From NCBI GenBank assembly GCA_965200505.1, contig OZ241343.1, positions 2,542,001 to 2,606,000 of the forward strand: a DNA stretch of 64,000 nucleotides. Reading direction: 5' to 3'. A program made the position numbers and the translations under genes. The notes below the pieces were generated by a model, which searched no databases, was not told where the DNA came from, and worked only from the letters and a program-made list of their open reading frames with translations. Shown here piece by piece: positions 1-8,339 of the stretch. Source of the stretch: VXNE01 sp965200505 (GTDB lineage Bacteria; Pseudomonadota; Gammaproteobacteria; Pseudomonadales; Azotimanducaceae). Within the stretch, counting starts at the first letter, position 1; each line of letters opens with the position of its first letter.

Positions 1-720
1 CGTGAGCGGTTCGCCGTGATGCCAGGCGCGGGCGATGGCGAACACCGTCGCGACGTTCAGCACCAGCACACCGATGTCGGTTGGGAAGCCGTCCGCTGGC
101 ACCCTGTGGCCCAGCAGGCGCTGCGTCAGTACTCGTTCCCAGCCGGCCGGATAGGGGCCTGGCGCCACCCGCACTTCGACGGGCAGCTCGGCCGGCAGCG
201 GCGCCCCCACCGCCAGCGTCACGCGCGGCGCCCCCAACGCTTCGGCCACCGCTTCGATGCCGCGCAGCACGTCGTCCGTGCAGGTCAAGAGCAGCGCGCG
301 GTCGGCGTTGACGCCGGCCTCGCACTCCACTGCGTTGACGATGAGCGCGTCGGTGCCACGGGCGAGGGCTTGGCGCAGTTTGAGGTGGGTGGGATAGCCG
401 GCGCCGCCCAAACCCACAATGCCGGCTTCGCGGGTGCGCTCGACGAGGTTCGGCGCCGTCAGCGCCGGCGCGCGGCGCTGCTCGCCATCGGGATGCAGCG
501 TGAGCACCGTGGGCGTCGCCTCGATGCGGCCGCTGGCGGCGGCGTGGAGCCGTTCGACGGGGGCCGGCTTCGCGCCAACGGATGCCTCGCGCACCGCAAT
601 GACATCGCCATGCCGCACACGGGTGCCGTGCGCGACGACCGCCCGGTACTGGCCGGCCGGCGTCACGAGCGGGTACCGCAGCAGCGCCGGCGGCGGCAGC
701 TCGGTCAGGGGCGTGGCCAT
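1..720 (-). CDS. rnfC: Rnf electron transport complex subunit C (N-terminal part, runs off window)
   Basis: RnfC is the peripheral Fe-S/flavin subunit of the Rnf (Rsx) membrane complex, which couples ferredoxin:NAD+ electron transfer to ion movement or, in enteric bacteria, keeps SoxR reduced. The visible 240 codons begin with ATG at 720 and contain the family hallmark GLGGAGYPTHLKL around residue 100, followed by VNAVECE, the flavin/NADH-site region shared with NuoF-like proteins. The 4Fe-4S motifs expected nearer the C-terminus lie beyond position 1. It overlaps the end of rnfB by 16 bp, consistent with one operon rnfA-rnfB-rnfC. The gene is partial only because the window ends. Confidence 0.93.
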   Translation of the reverse strand, partial: MATPLTELPPPALLRYPLVTPAGQYRAVVAHGTRVRHGDVIAVREASVGAKPAPVERLHAAASGRIEATPTVLTLHPDGEQRRAPALTAPNLVERTREAGIVGLGGAGYPTHLKLRQALARGTDALIVNAVECEAGVNADRALLLTCTDDVLRGIEAVAEALGAPRVTLAVGAPLPAELPVEVRVAPGPYPAGWERVLTQRLLGHRVPADGFPTDIGVLVLNVATVFAIARAWHHGEPLT

Positions 721-1202
721 TGCCAAGCGCCCTCCCCCGGCACCAGCTCGATGCAATCCACCGGGCACGGCGCCACGCACAACTCGCAGCCCGTGCAGCG
801 TTCCGCGATGACCGTGTGGACAAACTTGTTGGCGCCGACGATGGCATCCACGGGGCAGGCATCCAGACACAGGGCGCAGCCGATGCAGGCCGCTTCGTCG
901 ATGAGCGCCTTCACGGGGGGCGCCTCGGTAGGGGGTGCCGCCTCGCGGCCCAGAAGGCGGGCGATGGCGGCCGCGGTGTCCACGCCGCCGGGCGGACAGA
1001 GATTGAGCGCCGCGCCGGCCACGATGGCTTCGGCATAAGGCCGGCAACCCGGGTAGCCGCATTGCGCGCACTGAATCTGCGGCAGCAGGTCATTGACCGC
1101 CTCGACCACGCGGTCTTCATCGGTTCGCAGACGGCTTGCCACCAGCGCGAGCGCCGCGCCGAAGAAGGCGCCCAAGAGGCCCATCACCAGCGCCGCGGTC
1201 AT
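705..1202 (-). CDS. rnfB: Rnf complex iron-sulfur subunit B
   Basis: The 165-residue product has an N-terminal membrane anchor (about residues 3-24). A four-cysteine cluster site follows (C45, C48, C53 and C69, including the QCAQCGYPGC stretch), then two ferredoxin-type CxxCxxCxxxCP motifs (C106-C116 and C136-C146). This is the standard RnfB architecture: the subunit passes electrons from ferredoxin into the membrane complex. ATG at 1202 overlaps the rnfA stop by 4 bp (ATGA), so translation is probably coupled. An open frame continues far upstream but is antisense shadow; the ATG chosen gives the family length. Confidence 0.94.
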   Translation of the reverse strand: MTAALVMGLLGAFFGAALALVASRLRTDEDRVVEAVNDLLPQIQCAQCGYPGCRPYAEAIVAGAALNLCPPGGVDTAAAIARLLGREAAPPTEAPPVKALIDEAACIGCALCLDACPVDAIVGANKFVHTVIAERCTGCELCVAPCPVDCIELVPGEGAWQWPRP

Positions 1203-1777
1203 TGCCCGATGCCGCGCAAGCCCTGGAACGCGAGCGCCATGATGCCCACCGTGACAAGCGCCAGCGGCGTGCCTTGCACCGCGGCCGGCGCGGCCGCTTC
1301 GTCGAGCCGCTCCCGCAAGGCGGCGAAGCAGGCGAGCACCAGCGCGAATCCGGCCGCGGCGCCGAGCGCCAAGGCCACCACTTCGGCGAGGCTGCCGGCG
1401 CTGTCGGTGGCGATGAGGGCCACCCCCAACACCGCGCAATTGCTGGCGATGAGCGGCAGATAGACGCCAAGCAGCCGATGCAGCAAGGGGCTGGTGGCGC
1501 GCACGAAGGCTTCCGTGAACTGCACGGCGGCGGCAATGGCCACGATGAACGCCGGCAACCGTAAGTACTCGAGGTCGAAGGGCGCCAGCAGATGCCGTTG
1601 CAAGGCGAAGGCGGCGACGCTGGAAGTGACCAGCACGAACGCGGTGGCGAGGCCCATCGGCAACGCCGTGTCGAGCCGGTTGGAGATGCCCATGAACGGG
1701 CACAGGCCCAGAAACTGCACCAGCGCGAAGTTGCTCACCAGCGCGGCGCTCAACATCACCAGCAGGAGATCGCTCAG
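1199..1777 (-). CDS. rnfA: Rnf complex membrane subunit A, probable CTG start
   Basis: RnfA is a six-helix integral membrane subunit of the Rnf complex. Family signatures FLGLCPFMG and VVQFTE-like IAAAVQFTEAFVR are present, as is LPLIASNCAVLGVAL. The first ATG/GTG in frame (GTG 1759) would remove the conserved first half of helix 1 and has no Shine-Dalgarno. A CTG at 1777, directly after the metG stop, gives MSDLLLVMLSAALVSNF and 192 residues, matching the roughly 193-residue E. coli homologue. A GGAGG lies 8 nt upstream of it, inside the metG 3' end. The start choice is an inference from length, homology and ribosome-binding site. Confidence 0.9.
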   Translation of the reverse strand: MSDLLLVMLSAALVSNFALVQFLGLCPFMGISNRLDTALPMGLATAFVLVTSSVAAFALQRHLLAPFDLEYLRLPAFIVAIAAAVQFTEAFVRATSPLLHRLLGVYLPLIASNCAVLGVALIATDSAGSLAEVVALALGAAAGFALVLACFAALRERLDEAAAPAAVQGTPLALVTVGIMALAFQGLRGIGQ

Positions 1778-3784
1778 TCAGCGCACCTCCATGCCGGGCG
1801 TGGCGCCGGCATCGGGCGCCACGAGGAAGATGTCCGCCCCACCGGGCCCGGCCGCGAGCACCATGCCCTCGGAAACCCCGAAGCGCATCTTGCGCGGCGC
1901 CAAATTGGCGACCACCACCACTTGGCGCCCGATCAGGTTCGCCGGATCGTAGGCGGCCTTGATGCCGGAGAAGACTTGCCGCCGATGGTCGCCCACGTCG
2001 AGGGTGAGGCGCACCAACTTGTCCGCCCCCGCCACCGCTTCCGCTTCGGCGACCCGGGCGACGCGAAGGTCGAGCTTGGCGAAATCCTCGATGGAGATGG
2101 TGGGCGCTTCGGGTTGGGCCGCCTCCACCTCGCCCTCCGGCGCCTTCGACGCCTCGATCATCCGATCGATGGCCTTGCGGTCGATGCGTTGCGCGAGGGG
2201 CTTGAACTTCTCGATGCGGTGATCTCGAAGCGGCTCTCCCGCGTCCGCCCAAGTGAGCGGGTGTACGTTCAGGAACGCCTCGGCGCGTTCGGCGAAGGCC
2301 GGCAGAATCGGCTTCAGATAGATGGTGAGCACGCGGAACAGGTTGATGCCGAGGGAGCAGACGCTATGCACGTCCGCCTCGCGGCCGGCTTCCTTGGCCA
2401 ACTGCCACGGCGCATGGTCGTTGATGTACTGGTTCGCCTTGTCCGCGAGGGCCGCGACTTCGCGGGTCACGCGGCTCACGTCGCCGGCGTCGTACAGCGT
2501 GGCGAGCTGCGTGTGTGCCGACGACACCTCTTCCCACAGCGCCGAATCGTGGAGAGCCGACGCCAGCGTCGAGTCAAAGCCCTTGTGCAGGAACCCGGCG
2601 CAGCGCGAGGCGATGTTGACGATCTTGCCCACCCAGTCTGAGTTCACCCGCTGCGCGAAATCGTCCAGGTTGATGTCGATGTCGTCCGTGTTGGGCGCCA
2701 GCTTCGTCGCGTAGTAGTAACGCAGGTATTCCGGGTCCAGATGCTGAAGGTAGGTGGCCGCGGTGACGAACGTGCCGCGGGACTTGGACATCTTCACGCC
2801 ATCCACGGTGACGAAGCCGTGGGTGTGGACGCGGGTGGGCGGGCGGAAGTCCGCCCCCTGCAGCACCGCCGGCCAGAACAGCGCGTGGAAGTTCACGATG
2901 TCCTTGCCGATGAAATGGTGGACTTCGCACTCGGAATCCGGCCGCCAGAAGTCGTCGAAGTTCACCCCTTCCCGGTCGCAGTAGTTCTTGAAGCTCGCGA
3001 TGTAGCCGATGGGCGCGTCCATCCACACGTAGAAGTACTTGTTCTGCTCGCCGGGGATTTGGAAGCCGAAATACGGGCCATCGCGGCTGATGTCCCACGG
3101 CCGCAGGCCTTGGTCGAGCCACTCCGCCAGCTTGTTGGCCACTTCCGGCTGCACCCCGCCCTGGGTCCAGCCCCTGAGGAAGCTGGAGAAATGCGGCAAG
3201 TCGAAGAAGAAGTGGTCTGAGGACTTGAGCGTGGGCTGGGTGCCGGAGAGCGCCGAGCGCGGCTCGCCGAGCTCCGTCGCGTCGTAGGTGGCGCCGCACA
3301 CCTCGCAGTTGTCGCCGTATTGATCCAGGGCGCCGCAGCGCGGGCAGATGCCCTTCACGTAGCGGTCCGCCAAGAAGAGGCCGGCGGCGTCGTCATAGAG
3401 TTGCTCCACCGCCGCCGTCGTGATGTGGCCCTTGCCCTTCAAGCGCTCGTAGATGAGCTCGGAGTAATGCTGATTCTCCGCCGAGTGGGTGCTGTGGAAG
3501 TTGTCGTGGCTCACATGGAAGGCGGCGAAGTCGCGGCTGTGCTCCACACGCGCCGCCTCCGCGAGCCGTTCCGCGGTGGTGTCTTCCCGCGTCGCCCGCA
3601 GCATGGTGGCGGTGCCGTGCGCGTCTTCGGCGCATACATAGATGCACTCGTGGCCGACGAGCCGCTGAAAGCGCACCCAGATGTCCGTCTGGATGTGTTC
3701 GAGCAAGTGCCCGAGATGGATGGGGCCGCTGGCGTACGGGAGCGCGCTCGTCACCAAGATTCGGCGTCGTTGCCGGGCGTTCAT
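1778..3784 (-). CDS. metG: Methionyl-tRNA synthetase, long form with C-terminal tRNA-binding domain
   Basis: The 668-residue class I aminoacyl-tRNA synthetase charges tRNA-Met. It shows the HIGH-type motif HLGH at 23-26, a zinc knuckle with cysteines 147, 150, 160 and 163, the KMSKS loop at 331-335, and from about residue 565 a Trbp111/EMAP-like domain (LDLRVARV) that supports dimerisation and tRNA binding. Length and zinc spacing match the E. coli type. The gene is divergent from apbC across about 155 bp, a classical gammaproteobacterial arrangement. Its last codons carry the GGAGG that appears to serve rnfA, so the synthetase and rnf genes probably share a transcript. Confidence 0.97.
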   Translation of the reverse strand: MNARQRRRILVTSALPYASGPIHLGHLLEHIQTDIWVRFQRLVGHECIYVCAEDAHGTATMLRATREDTTAERLAEAARVEHSRDFAAFHVSHDNFHSTHSAENQHYSELIYERLKGKGHITTAAVEQLYDDAAGLFLADRYVKGICPRCGALDQYGDNCEVCGATYDATELGEPRSALSGTQPTLKSSDHFFFDLPHFSSFLRGWTQGGVQPEVANKLAEWLDQGLRPWDISRDGPYFGFQIPGEQNKYFYVWMDAPIGYIASFKNYCDREGVNFDDFWRPDSECEVHHFIGKDIVNFHALFWPAVLQGADFRPPTRVHTHGFVTVDGVKMSKSRGTFVTAATYLQHLDPEYLRYYYATKLAPNTDDIDINLDDFAQRVNSDWVGKIVNIASRCAGFLHKGFDSTLASALHDSALWEEVSSAHTQLATLYDAGDVSRVTREVAALADKANQYINDHAPWQLAKEAGREADVHSVCSLGINLFRVLTIYLKPILPAFAERAEAFLNVHPLTWADAGEPLRDHRIEKFKPLAQRIDRKAIDRMIEASKAPEGEVEAAQPEAPTISIEDFAKLDLRVARVAEAEAVAGADKLVRLTLDVGDHRRQVFSGIKAAYDPANLIGRQVVVVANLAPRKMRFGVSEGMVLAAGPGGADIFLVAPDAGATPGMEVR

Positions 3785-3880
3785 CGCGGTTTTCTCGGCG
3801 TTCTCGGCGGGCTGCGCGGTGGCCGGTCGCGCCGCGCCGCCGCGCAGAGACGAGGCCGCCGCCTGTGAAGCGGCAAGGAT

Positions 3881-3894
3881 ACCCCAAATATATA
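3881..3894. promoter_or_regulatory. AT-rich promoter core between metG and apbC
   Basis: A short AT-rich island in otherwise GC-rich DNA contains TATAAT at 3889-3894 on the plus strand, a perfect -10 hexamer oriented toward apbC. On the minus strand the overlapping TATATT (3885-3890) and, slightly downstream, TATCCT could serve metG. No convincing -35 is seen at 16-18 bp. This is the only AT-rich spot between the divergent genes. Confidence 0.5.
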
Positions 3895-3940
3895 ATCAGG
3901 CACTCCTATCTCGGCCGCATGGGCCGCGGGCCGGGCGGCG

Positions 3941-4972
3941 ATGGCGCAATCCCTCGAATCCTTCCAAGACCCGATGCTCGGCGAGCCGTGGGGCCAGCTG
4001 GGCGCGGTGCAGCGCACCGCCAAGCGCGATGGCAAGTGGCTGGCCGACGTGTGCCTGGGCTACCCGGTGGCGGGGTTGCGCGACGCCTATGCGCAGGCAT
4101 TGAGCGAGTGGCTGGGCGGGCCCGTCGAGCTGGACCTCGCCTTCAAGGCGCCGGGCGCGAAGGCCATTCCGGGCGCCAAGAACCTCGTCGCGGTGGCTTC
4201 CGGCAAGGGCGGCGTGGGCAAATCGACCACCGCCGTCAACTTGGCGTTGGCGCTTGATCGCCTCGGCGCCAAGGTGGGCCTGTTGGACGCGGACATCCAC
4301 GGCCCCAACCAAGGCATCATGCTCGGTGTGCCGGAAGGCCGCCGCCCCGCGGTGCGCGACGAGAAGCACTTCGTGCCCATCAAGGCGCACGGCATCGAGG
4401 CGATGTCCATGAGCATGTTGGTGACTGAGCGCACCCCCATGGCCTGGCGCGGGCCGATGGCTTCGGGCGCGTTGCAGCAGCTCCTGAAGCAAACCGTGTG
4501 GGGCGACCTCGACTACCTCGTGGTGGACATGCCGCCCGGCACCGGCGACATCCAGCTCACCCTCTCGCAGGCGGCGCCTGTGGGCGGTGCCGTGATCGTC
4601 ACCACCCCGCAGGACATCGCGTTGGCGGACGCCCGCAAGGGCATCGAGATGTTCGCCAAGGTGAACGTGCCCATCTTGGGCGTGGTGGAGAACATGAGTT
4701 ACTTCGACTGCGATGGCTGCGGCAAGCGCCACCACATCTTCGCCGCCGATGGCGGCGCGCGCGTGGCCGAGGAGTATGGCGCCGAGCTGTTGGGCGCCTT
4801 GCCGCTCGCGCCGGCCATCCGCGAACAAGCGGACGCCGGCCGGCCCACCCTGGCGAGCGAGCCGGATGGCGAGCTGGCGGCGCTTTATCTGGACGCGGCG
4901 CGGCGCATGGCGGCACTGCTGTGGCGAACCCAGGCGAGTGCCGCACCGCCACCCGCCATCCGCATGGAGTAG
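3941..4972 (+). CDS. apbC: Mrp/ApbC-type P-loop Fe-S cluster carrier
   Basis: This 343-residue Mrp/NBP35-family ATPase loads or carries iron-sulfur clusters. Visible features are an N-terminal MIP18-like segment (1-75), a deviant Walker A SGKGGVGKST starting near residue 87, the switch motif MPPGTGDIQLT near 198, and a C-terminal CxxC (C257 and C260) that bridges a cluster between two subunits. The start is ATG at 3941, a short distance after a TATAAT box. The gene is divergent from metG and followed by dcd after 6 bp, as in Pseudomonas-like genomes. Confidence 0.95.
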   Translation: MAQSLESFQDPMLGEPWGQLGAVQRTAKRDGKWLADVCLGYPVAGLRDAYAQALSEWLGGPVELDLAFKAPGAKAIPGAKNLVAVASGKGGVGKSTTAVNLALALDRLGAKVGLLDADIHGPNQGIMLGVPEGRRPAVRDEKHFVPIKAHGIEAMSMSMLVTERTPMAWRGPMASGALQQLLKQTVWGDLDYLVVDMPPGTGDIQLTLSQAAPVGGAVIVTTPQDIALADARKGIEMFAKVNVPILGVVENMSYFDCDGCGKRHHIFAADGGARVAEEYGAELLGALPLAPAIREQADAGRPTLASEPDGELAALYLDAARRMAALLWRTQASAAPPPAIRME

Positions 4973-4978
4973 TGCGCC

Positions 4979-5545
4979 GTGACGATTCGCTCCGACCGCT
5001 GGATTCGCGAGATGGCCCGCACGGCGCGCATGATCGAGCCGTTCGAGCCCCAGCAGGTGCGCGCCGTCGAAGGACGCAGGGTGATCTCCTTCGGCACCTC
5101 CAGCTATGGCTACGATGTGCGCTGCGCGCCGGAGTTCAAGGTGTTCACGAACATCCACTCCGCCACCGTGGACCCCAAGGCGTTCGATGCCAAGAGCTTC
5201 GTCGATGTGCAAGGCGAGAGCTGCATCGTGCCGCCCAATTCGTTCGCGCTGGCGAGCACCATCGAGTGCTTCCGCATCCCGCGCGACGTGCTCACATTGT
5301 GCGTGGGGAAATCGACCTACGCGCGCTGCGGCATCATCGTCAACGTCACGCCGTTGGAACCGGAATGGGAGGGGCACGTCACCTTGGAGTTCTCCAACAC
5401 GACCAACCTGCCGGCGCGCATCTACGCCAACGAGGGCGTGGCACAGATCCTCTTCTTCCAAGCCGACGAACCGTGCGAGACGAGCTACAAGGACCGCGGC
5501 GGCAAATACCAAGGGCAGCGCGGGGTGACGCTGCCGAAGGCCTGA
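4979..5545 (+). CDS. dcd: dCTP deaminase
   Basis: Dcd converts dCTP to dUTP, supplying precursor for dTMP synthesis. The 188-residue length is typical. The protein contains SSYGYDVRC, the nucleotide-binding GKSTYAR, and the catalytic region PLEPEWEGHVTLEFSN, where Glu137 corresponds to the general base of the E. coli enzyme. Start is GTG at 4979 with GGAG nine bases upstream. It follows apbC closely, so the two are likely co-transcribed. Downstream, GGCGGAGGC and GCCTTCGCC around 5550-5573 can form a 9-bp hairpin with one G-U pair. That hairpin lies between convergent genes and could act as a terminator, although it has no U-tract. Confidence 0.96.
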   Translation: MTIRSDRWIREMARTARMIEPFEPQQVRAVEGRRVISFGTSSYGYDVRCAPEFKVFTNIHSATVDPKAFDAKSFVDVQGESCIVPPNSFALASTIECFRIPRDVLTLCVGKSTYARCGIIVNVTPLEPEWEGHVTLEFSNTTNLPARIYANEGVAQILFFQADEPCETSYKDRGGKYQGQRGVTLPKA

Positions 5546-5573
5546 GGTTGGGGCGGAGGCGTCGCCTTCGCCG

Positions 5574-7634
5574 CTACGTCACGGCCCGCTCGAACTCGGC
5601 CAGCGCGTCGATGGGCGCGGAACACGACAGGCCCGTGCAGACGAAGGCCGTGACCCGCGCTTGCTTCTCGGCGCTCACCAAGCGCGGCAGGTAACTGGGC
5701 GCGAGGCCGGCATCGACATAGGGGATGCCATAGACGCTGCGCCACGGCTTGTAGCCGCCCCGCGCCGCCGAGAGCCACGGGTCGAGGGACTCCGCCGGGC
5801 CGCGCACGATGATCTGCTCCGGCGGATGCACGTTCGCCTCCACCGCGCTTAGCAGGGTGCAGTGGCCGGCCGGGTATTGCTCCATGGCGCCGCGCAACGC
5901 CTGCAGGGTGGTGGCCGCGGCGTCGAGGTAACGCGGCTCGCCCAACAGGTGGCCCAGCGTGGTGAGCGCGCCGGCGGCGACGCCGTTGCCGGGCGGCATG
6001 GCGTCGTCCAACGTCGGCTTGGGCCGCTGGATGAGCGCCTCGTGGTCATGCGCAGTGAAGAAGAAGCCGCCGGCGTCCGCGTCTTGGAAGTGGGCGAGCA
6101 GGGCTTCGGCGAGCGCCTTGGCGAAGACGATGTCCACATCGCGCCAAGCGACTTCGAGCAGGGCCAATAGGCCGTCGAGCAGATTCGCATAGTCGTCCAA
6201 GTAGGCGGGGTGCTTGGCGACGCCCGCCCGCCAGGTGGCGCTCAAGCGCTCGCCATCCCATAAGCGCTCGCGGGCGAAGTCCGCCGCCTGCTGGGCGGAA
6301 GCGAGCCATGCCGGTTCGCCAAGCCGCGCCGCGGCCTTGGCCATGCCGCGGATGGCGAGGCCGTTCCATGAGGTGAGCACCTTGTCGTCCTTGCCGGGCG
6401 GCACGCGGCGCTCGCGTTCGGCGAAGAGCTTGGCCTTGGCGGCGGCGAGCAGTTGGGCGGCATCCGCCGGGTCCAAGCTCAGCCGTTGCGCCACGGCGCG
6501 CCATGCGTCCCGACGCGCGAAGTTCCACCGGCCCTCGAAGTTGGCGGGCTTGTCCAAGCCATAAAGCGTTTCGACCACCAAGTATTCGTCGGCGGTGAGG
6601 AGCCGTTTCACGACATCCTTGCGCCAAACGTAGAACTTGCCCTCCTCGCCTTCGGAATCCGCATCCAAGGAGGAGAAGTAGCCGCCGTCGGGATGCTGCA
6701 TTTCGCGCATCAGCCAAGTGGCGGTGCCGCGTGCGGCATCCTCGAAGAGTGTGTCCGGCCCCAGCGCCAAGGCGTCCGCATAGAGGCCCAGCAAGGCGCC
6801 GTTGTCGTAAAGCATCTTCTCGAAGTGGGGCACCGCCCACTGCCGGTCGGTGGCGTAACGGCAGAAACCGCCGCCGATGTGGTCGTGGATGCCGCCGCGG
6901 GCGATCTTGGTGAGCGTCGTCATGGCCATGTCGAGGGCGCGCCGCTCGGCGGCGCCGTCGCGTTGGGTGTGCGCCCAATGGCGCAGCAGGCGCGCGATGG
7001 CGCCGGGCATCGGAAACTTCGGGGCGCCGCCGAACCCGCCCTCCACCGCATCAAAGGAGGCGGCCAGTTGCTCCACGGCTTGGTCCAGCAAGGCGCGGTC
7101 TTCAAGCCCCTTGGCTTCCACCGCCGTGGGCGTGAGGCTCGCCAAGGCGCCAGCCAGCCGCTTGCCTTGCGCGTCCAGTTCGCCACGTTTCTCCTTGAAG
7201 GCTTCGGCCACGTTCAACAGGAGGTCGGCAAAGCCGGGCAGGTTGAAGCGGGGTGTGCGCGGGAAGTAGGTGCCGCCAAAGAAGGGCAACAGCGTCTGCG
7301 GGTCGAGGAACATCGTGAGCGGCCAACCGCCGGTTTGCCGCGTCAGTATGTTGAAGGCGGTTTGATAGATTTTGTCGAGGTCTGGCCGTTCTTCGCGATC
7401 CACCTTCACGTTCACGAACAGGCGATTCATCACCGCCGCGGTGGCGTCGTGCTCGAAGGATTCGTGTGCCATCACATGGCACCAATGGCAGGCGGAGTAG
7501 CCCACTGACAGCAGGATGGGCTTGTCCTCGGCGCGCGCCAGCGCGAGGGCCGCCTCGCCCCACGGATGCCAATCCACCGGGTTCTCCGCATGTTGCAGGA
7601 GATAGGGGCTCGTCTCGCCGGCAAGTCGATTCAG
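5574..7634 (-). CDS. yyaL: DUF255 thioredoxin-like / glycosidase-fold protein (YyaL family), probable CTG start
   Basis: The N-terminal half is a DUF255 thioredoxin-fold domain with the signature SACHWCHVMAHESF and redox pair C49/C52. The rest resembles the (alpha/alpha)6-barrel of N-acylglucosamine 2-epimerase and glycosidase families. The biochemical role of this widespread family is not established. The open frame continues upstream as antisense to rppH, so the start is set by homology. Family members begin M-NRLA-ETSPYLLQHA, and here CTG at 7634 encodes exactly that point with AAGAGGA eight bases upstream. TTG at 7664 is an alternative without a ribosome-binding site. The predicted length is 686 residues. 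Confidence 0.88.
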   Translation of the reverse strand: MNRLAGETSPYLLQHAENPVDWHPWGEAALALARAEDKPILLSVGYSACHWCHVMAHESFEHDATAAVMNRLFVNVKVDREERPDLDKIYQTAFNILTRQTGGWPLTMFLDPQTLLPFFGGTYFPRTPRFNLPGFADLLLNVAEAFKEKRGELDAQGKRLAGALASLTPTAVEAKGLEDRALLDQAVEQLAASFDAVEGGFGGAPKFPMPGAIARLLRHWAHTQRDGAAERRALDMAMTTLTKIARGGIHDHIGGGFCRYATDRQWAVPHFEKMLYDNGALLGLYADALALGPDTLFEDAARGTATWLMREMQHPDGGYFSSLDADSEGEEGKFYVWRKDVVKRLLTADEYLVVETLYGLDKPANFEGRWNFARRDAWRAVAQRLSLDPADAAQLLAAAKAKLFAERERRVPPGKDDKVLTSWNGLAIRGMAKAAARLGEPAWLASAQQAADFARERLWDGERLSATWRAGVAKHPAYLDDYANLLDGLLALLEVAWRDVDIVFAKALAEALLAHFQDADAGGFFFTAHDHEALIQRPKPTLDDAMPPGNGVAAGALTTLGHLLGEPRYLDAAATTLQALRGAMEQYPAGHCTLLSAVEANVHPPEQIIVRGPAESLDPWLSAARGGYKPWRSVYGIPYVDAGLAPSYLPRLVSAEKQARVTAFVCTGLSCSAPIDALAEFERAVT

Positions 7635-7853
7635 CTTTCGATTCCTCTTGGGGAGAGAGCGCAAGGCGAGGGCTTTGGCGGATGATAGCTTATGTGGAAC
7701 AATTCCCACGCATCGGCGAGCCTTTGGCTGTGCCCGGCATGGGCGAAGGCGTGCGCCGCTTGGGGCGAAAGGCGCTGCGGCCCGGGGCGAATAGGACGCT
7801 CGGGGCGCAGGCGGGTTGCCGGTGCCGCGAAGCTGGGCGTTTGGGGGGCGGAC

Positions 7854-8339
7854 ATGGGCGAGAGACTGGACGCCGACGGCTACCGGCCCAACGTCGGCAT
7901 CGTGGTGGCCAACGAGCAAGGCCAAGTGCTGTGGGCGCGGCGCGTGGGCGGCCGCGATGCCTGGCAGTTCCCGCAAGGCGGCATCCAAGACGCGGAGTCG
8001 CCACGCGAGGCGTTGTTCCGCGAACTGCGGGAGGAAGTGGGCTTGAACCGCGACCAAGTGGAGATCTTGGGTGTGACGCGGGGCTGGCTGCGCTACCGGC
8101 TGCCGGCGCGGATGCGTCGCTCCCACTTCCAAGGCCAGAAGCAGAAGTGGTTCCTGCTGCGCCTCCTGTGCGCTGATGGTGAGGTGAGCGTGGCATCCTG
8201 CGCCAAGCCGGAGTTCGACGACTGGCGCTGGGTGAGCTATTGGTATCCCCTCGGCAAGGTGGTCGCCTTCAAGCGCGGCGCGTATCGACGCGCGCTCAAG
8301 GAACTGGCGCCGGCGCTGGTGATCGACGAACGTGCTTGA
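7854..8339 (+). CDS. rppH: RNA pyrophosphohydrolase
   Basis: RppH removes pyrophosphate from 5'-triphosphorylated mRNA, triggering RNase E-dependent decay. The 161-residue protein opens with DADGYRPNVGIV, has the Nudix box spanning residues 42-64 (GGIQDAESPREALFRELREE region), and retains the family-specific QKQKWFLL and the FDDWRWVSYWYP block. ATG at 7854 was chosen over earlier starts because homologues begin just before DGYRPNVG. It overlaps ptsP by 8 bp, and the rppH-ptsP pairing is conserved in gammaproteobacteria. Confidence 0.95.
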   Translation: MGERLDADGYRPNVGIVVANEQGQVLWARRVGGRDAWQFPQGGIQDAESPREALFRELREEVGLNRDQVEILGVTRGWLRYRLPARMRRSHFQGQKQKWFLLRLLCADGEVSVASCAKPEFDDWRWVSYWYPLGKVVAFKRGAYRRALKELAPALVIDERA

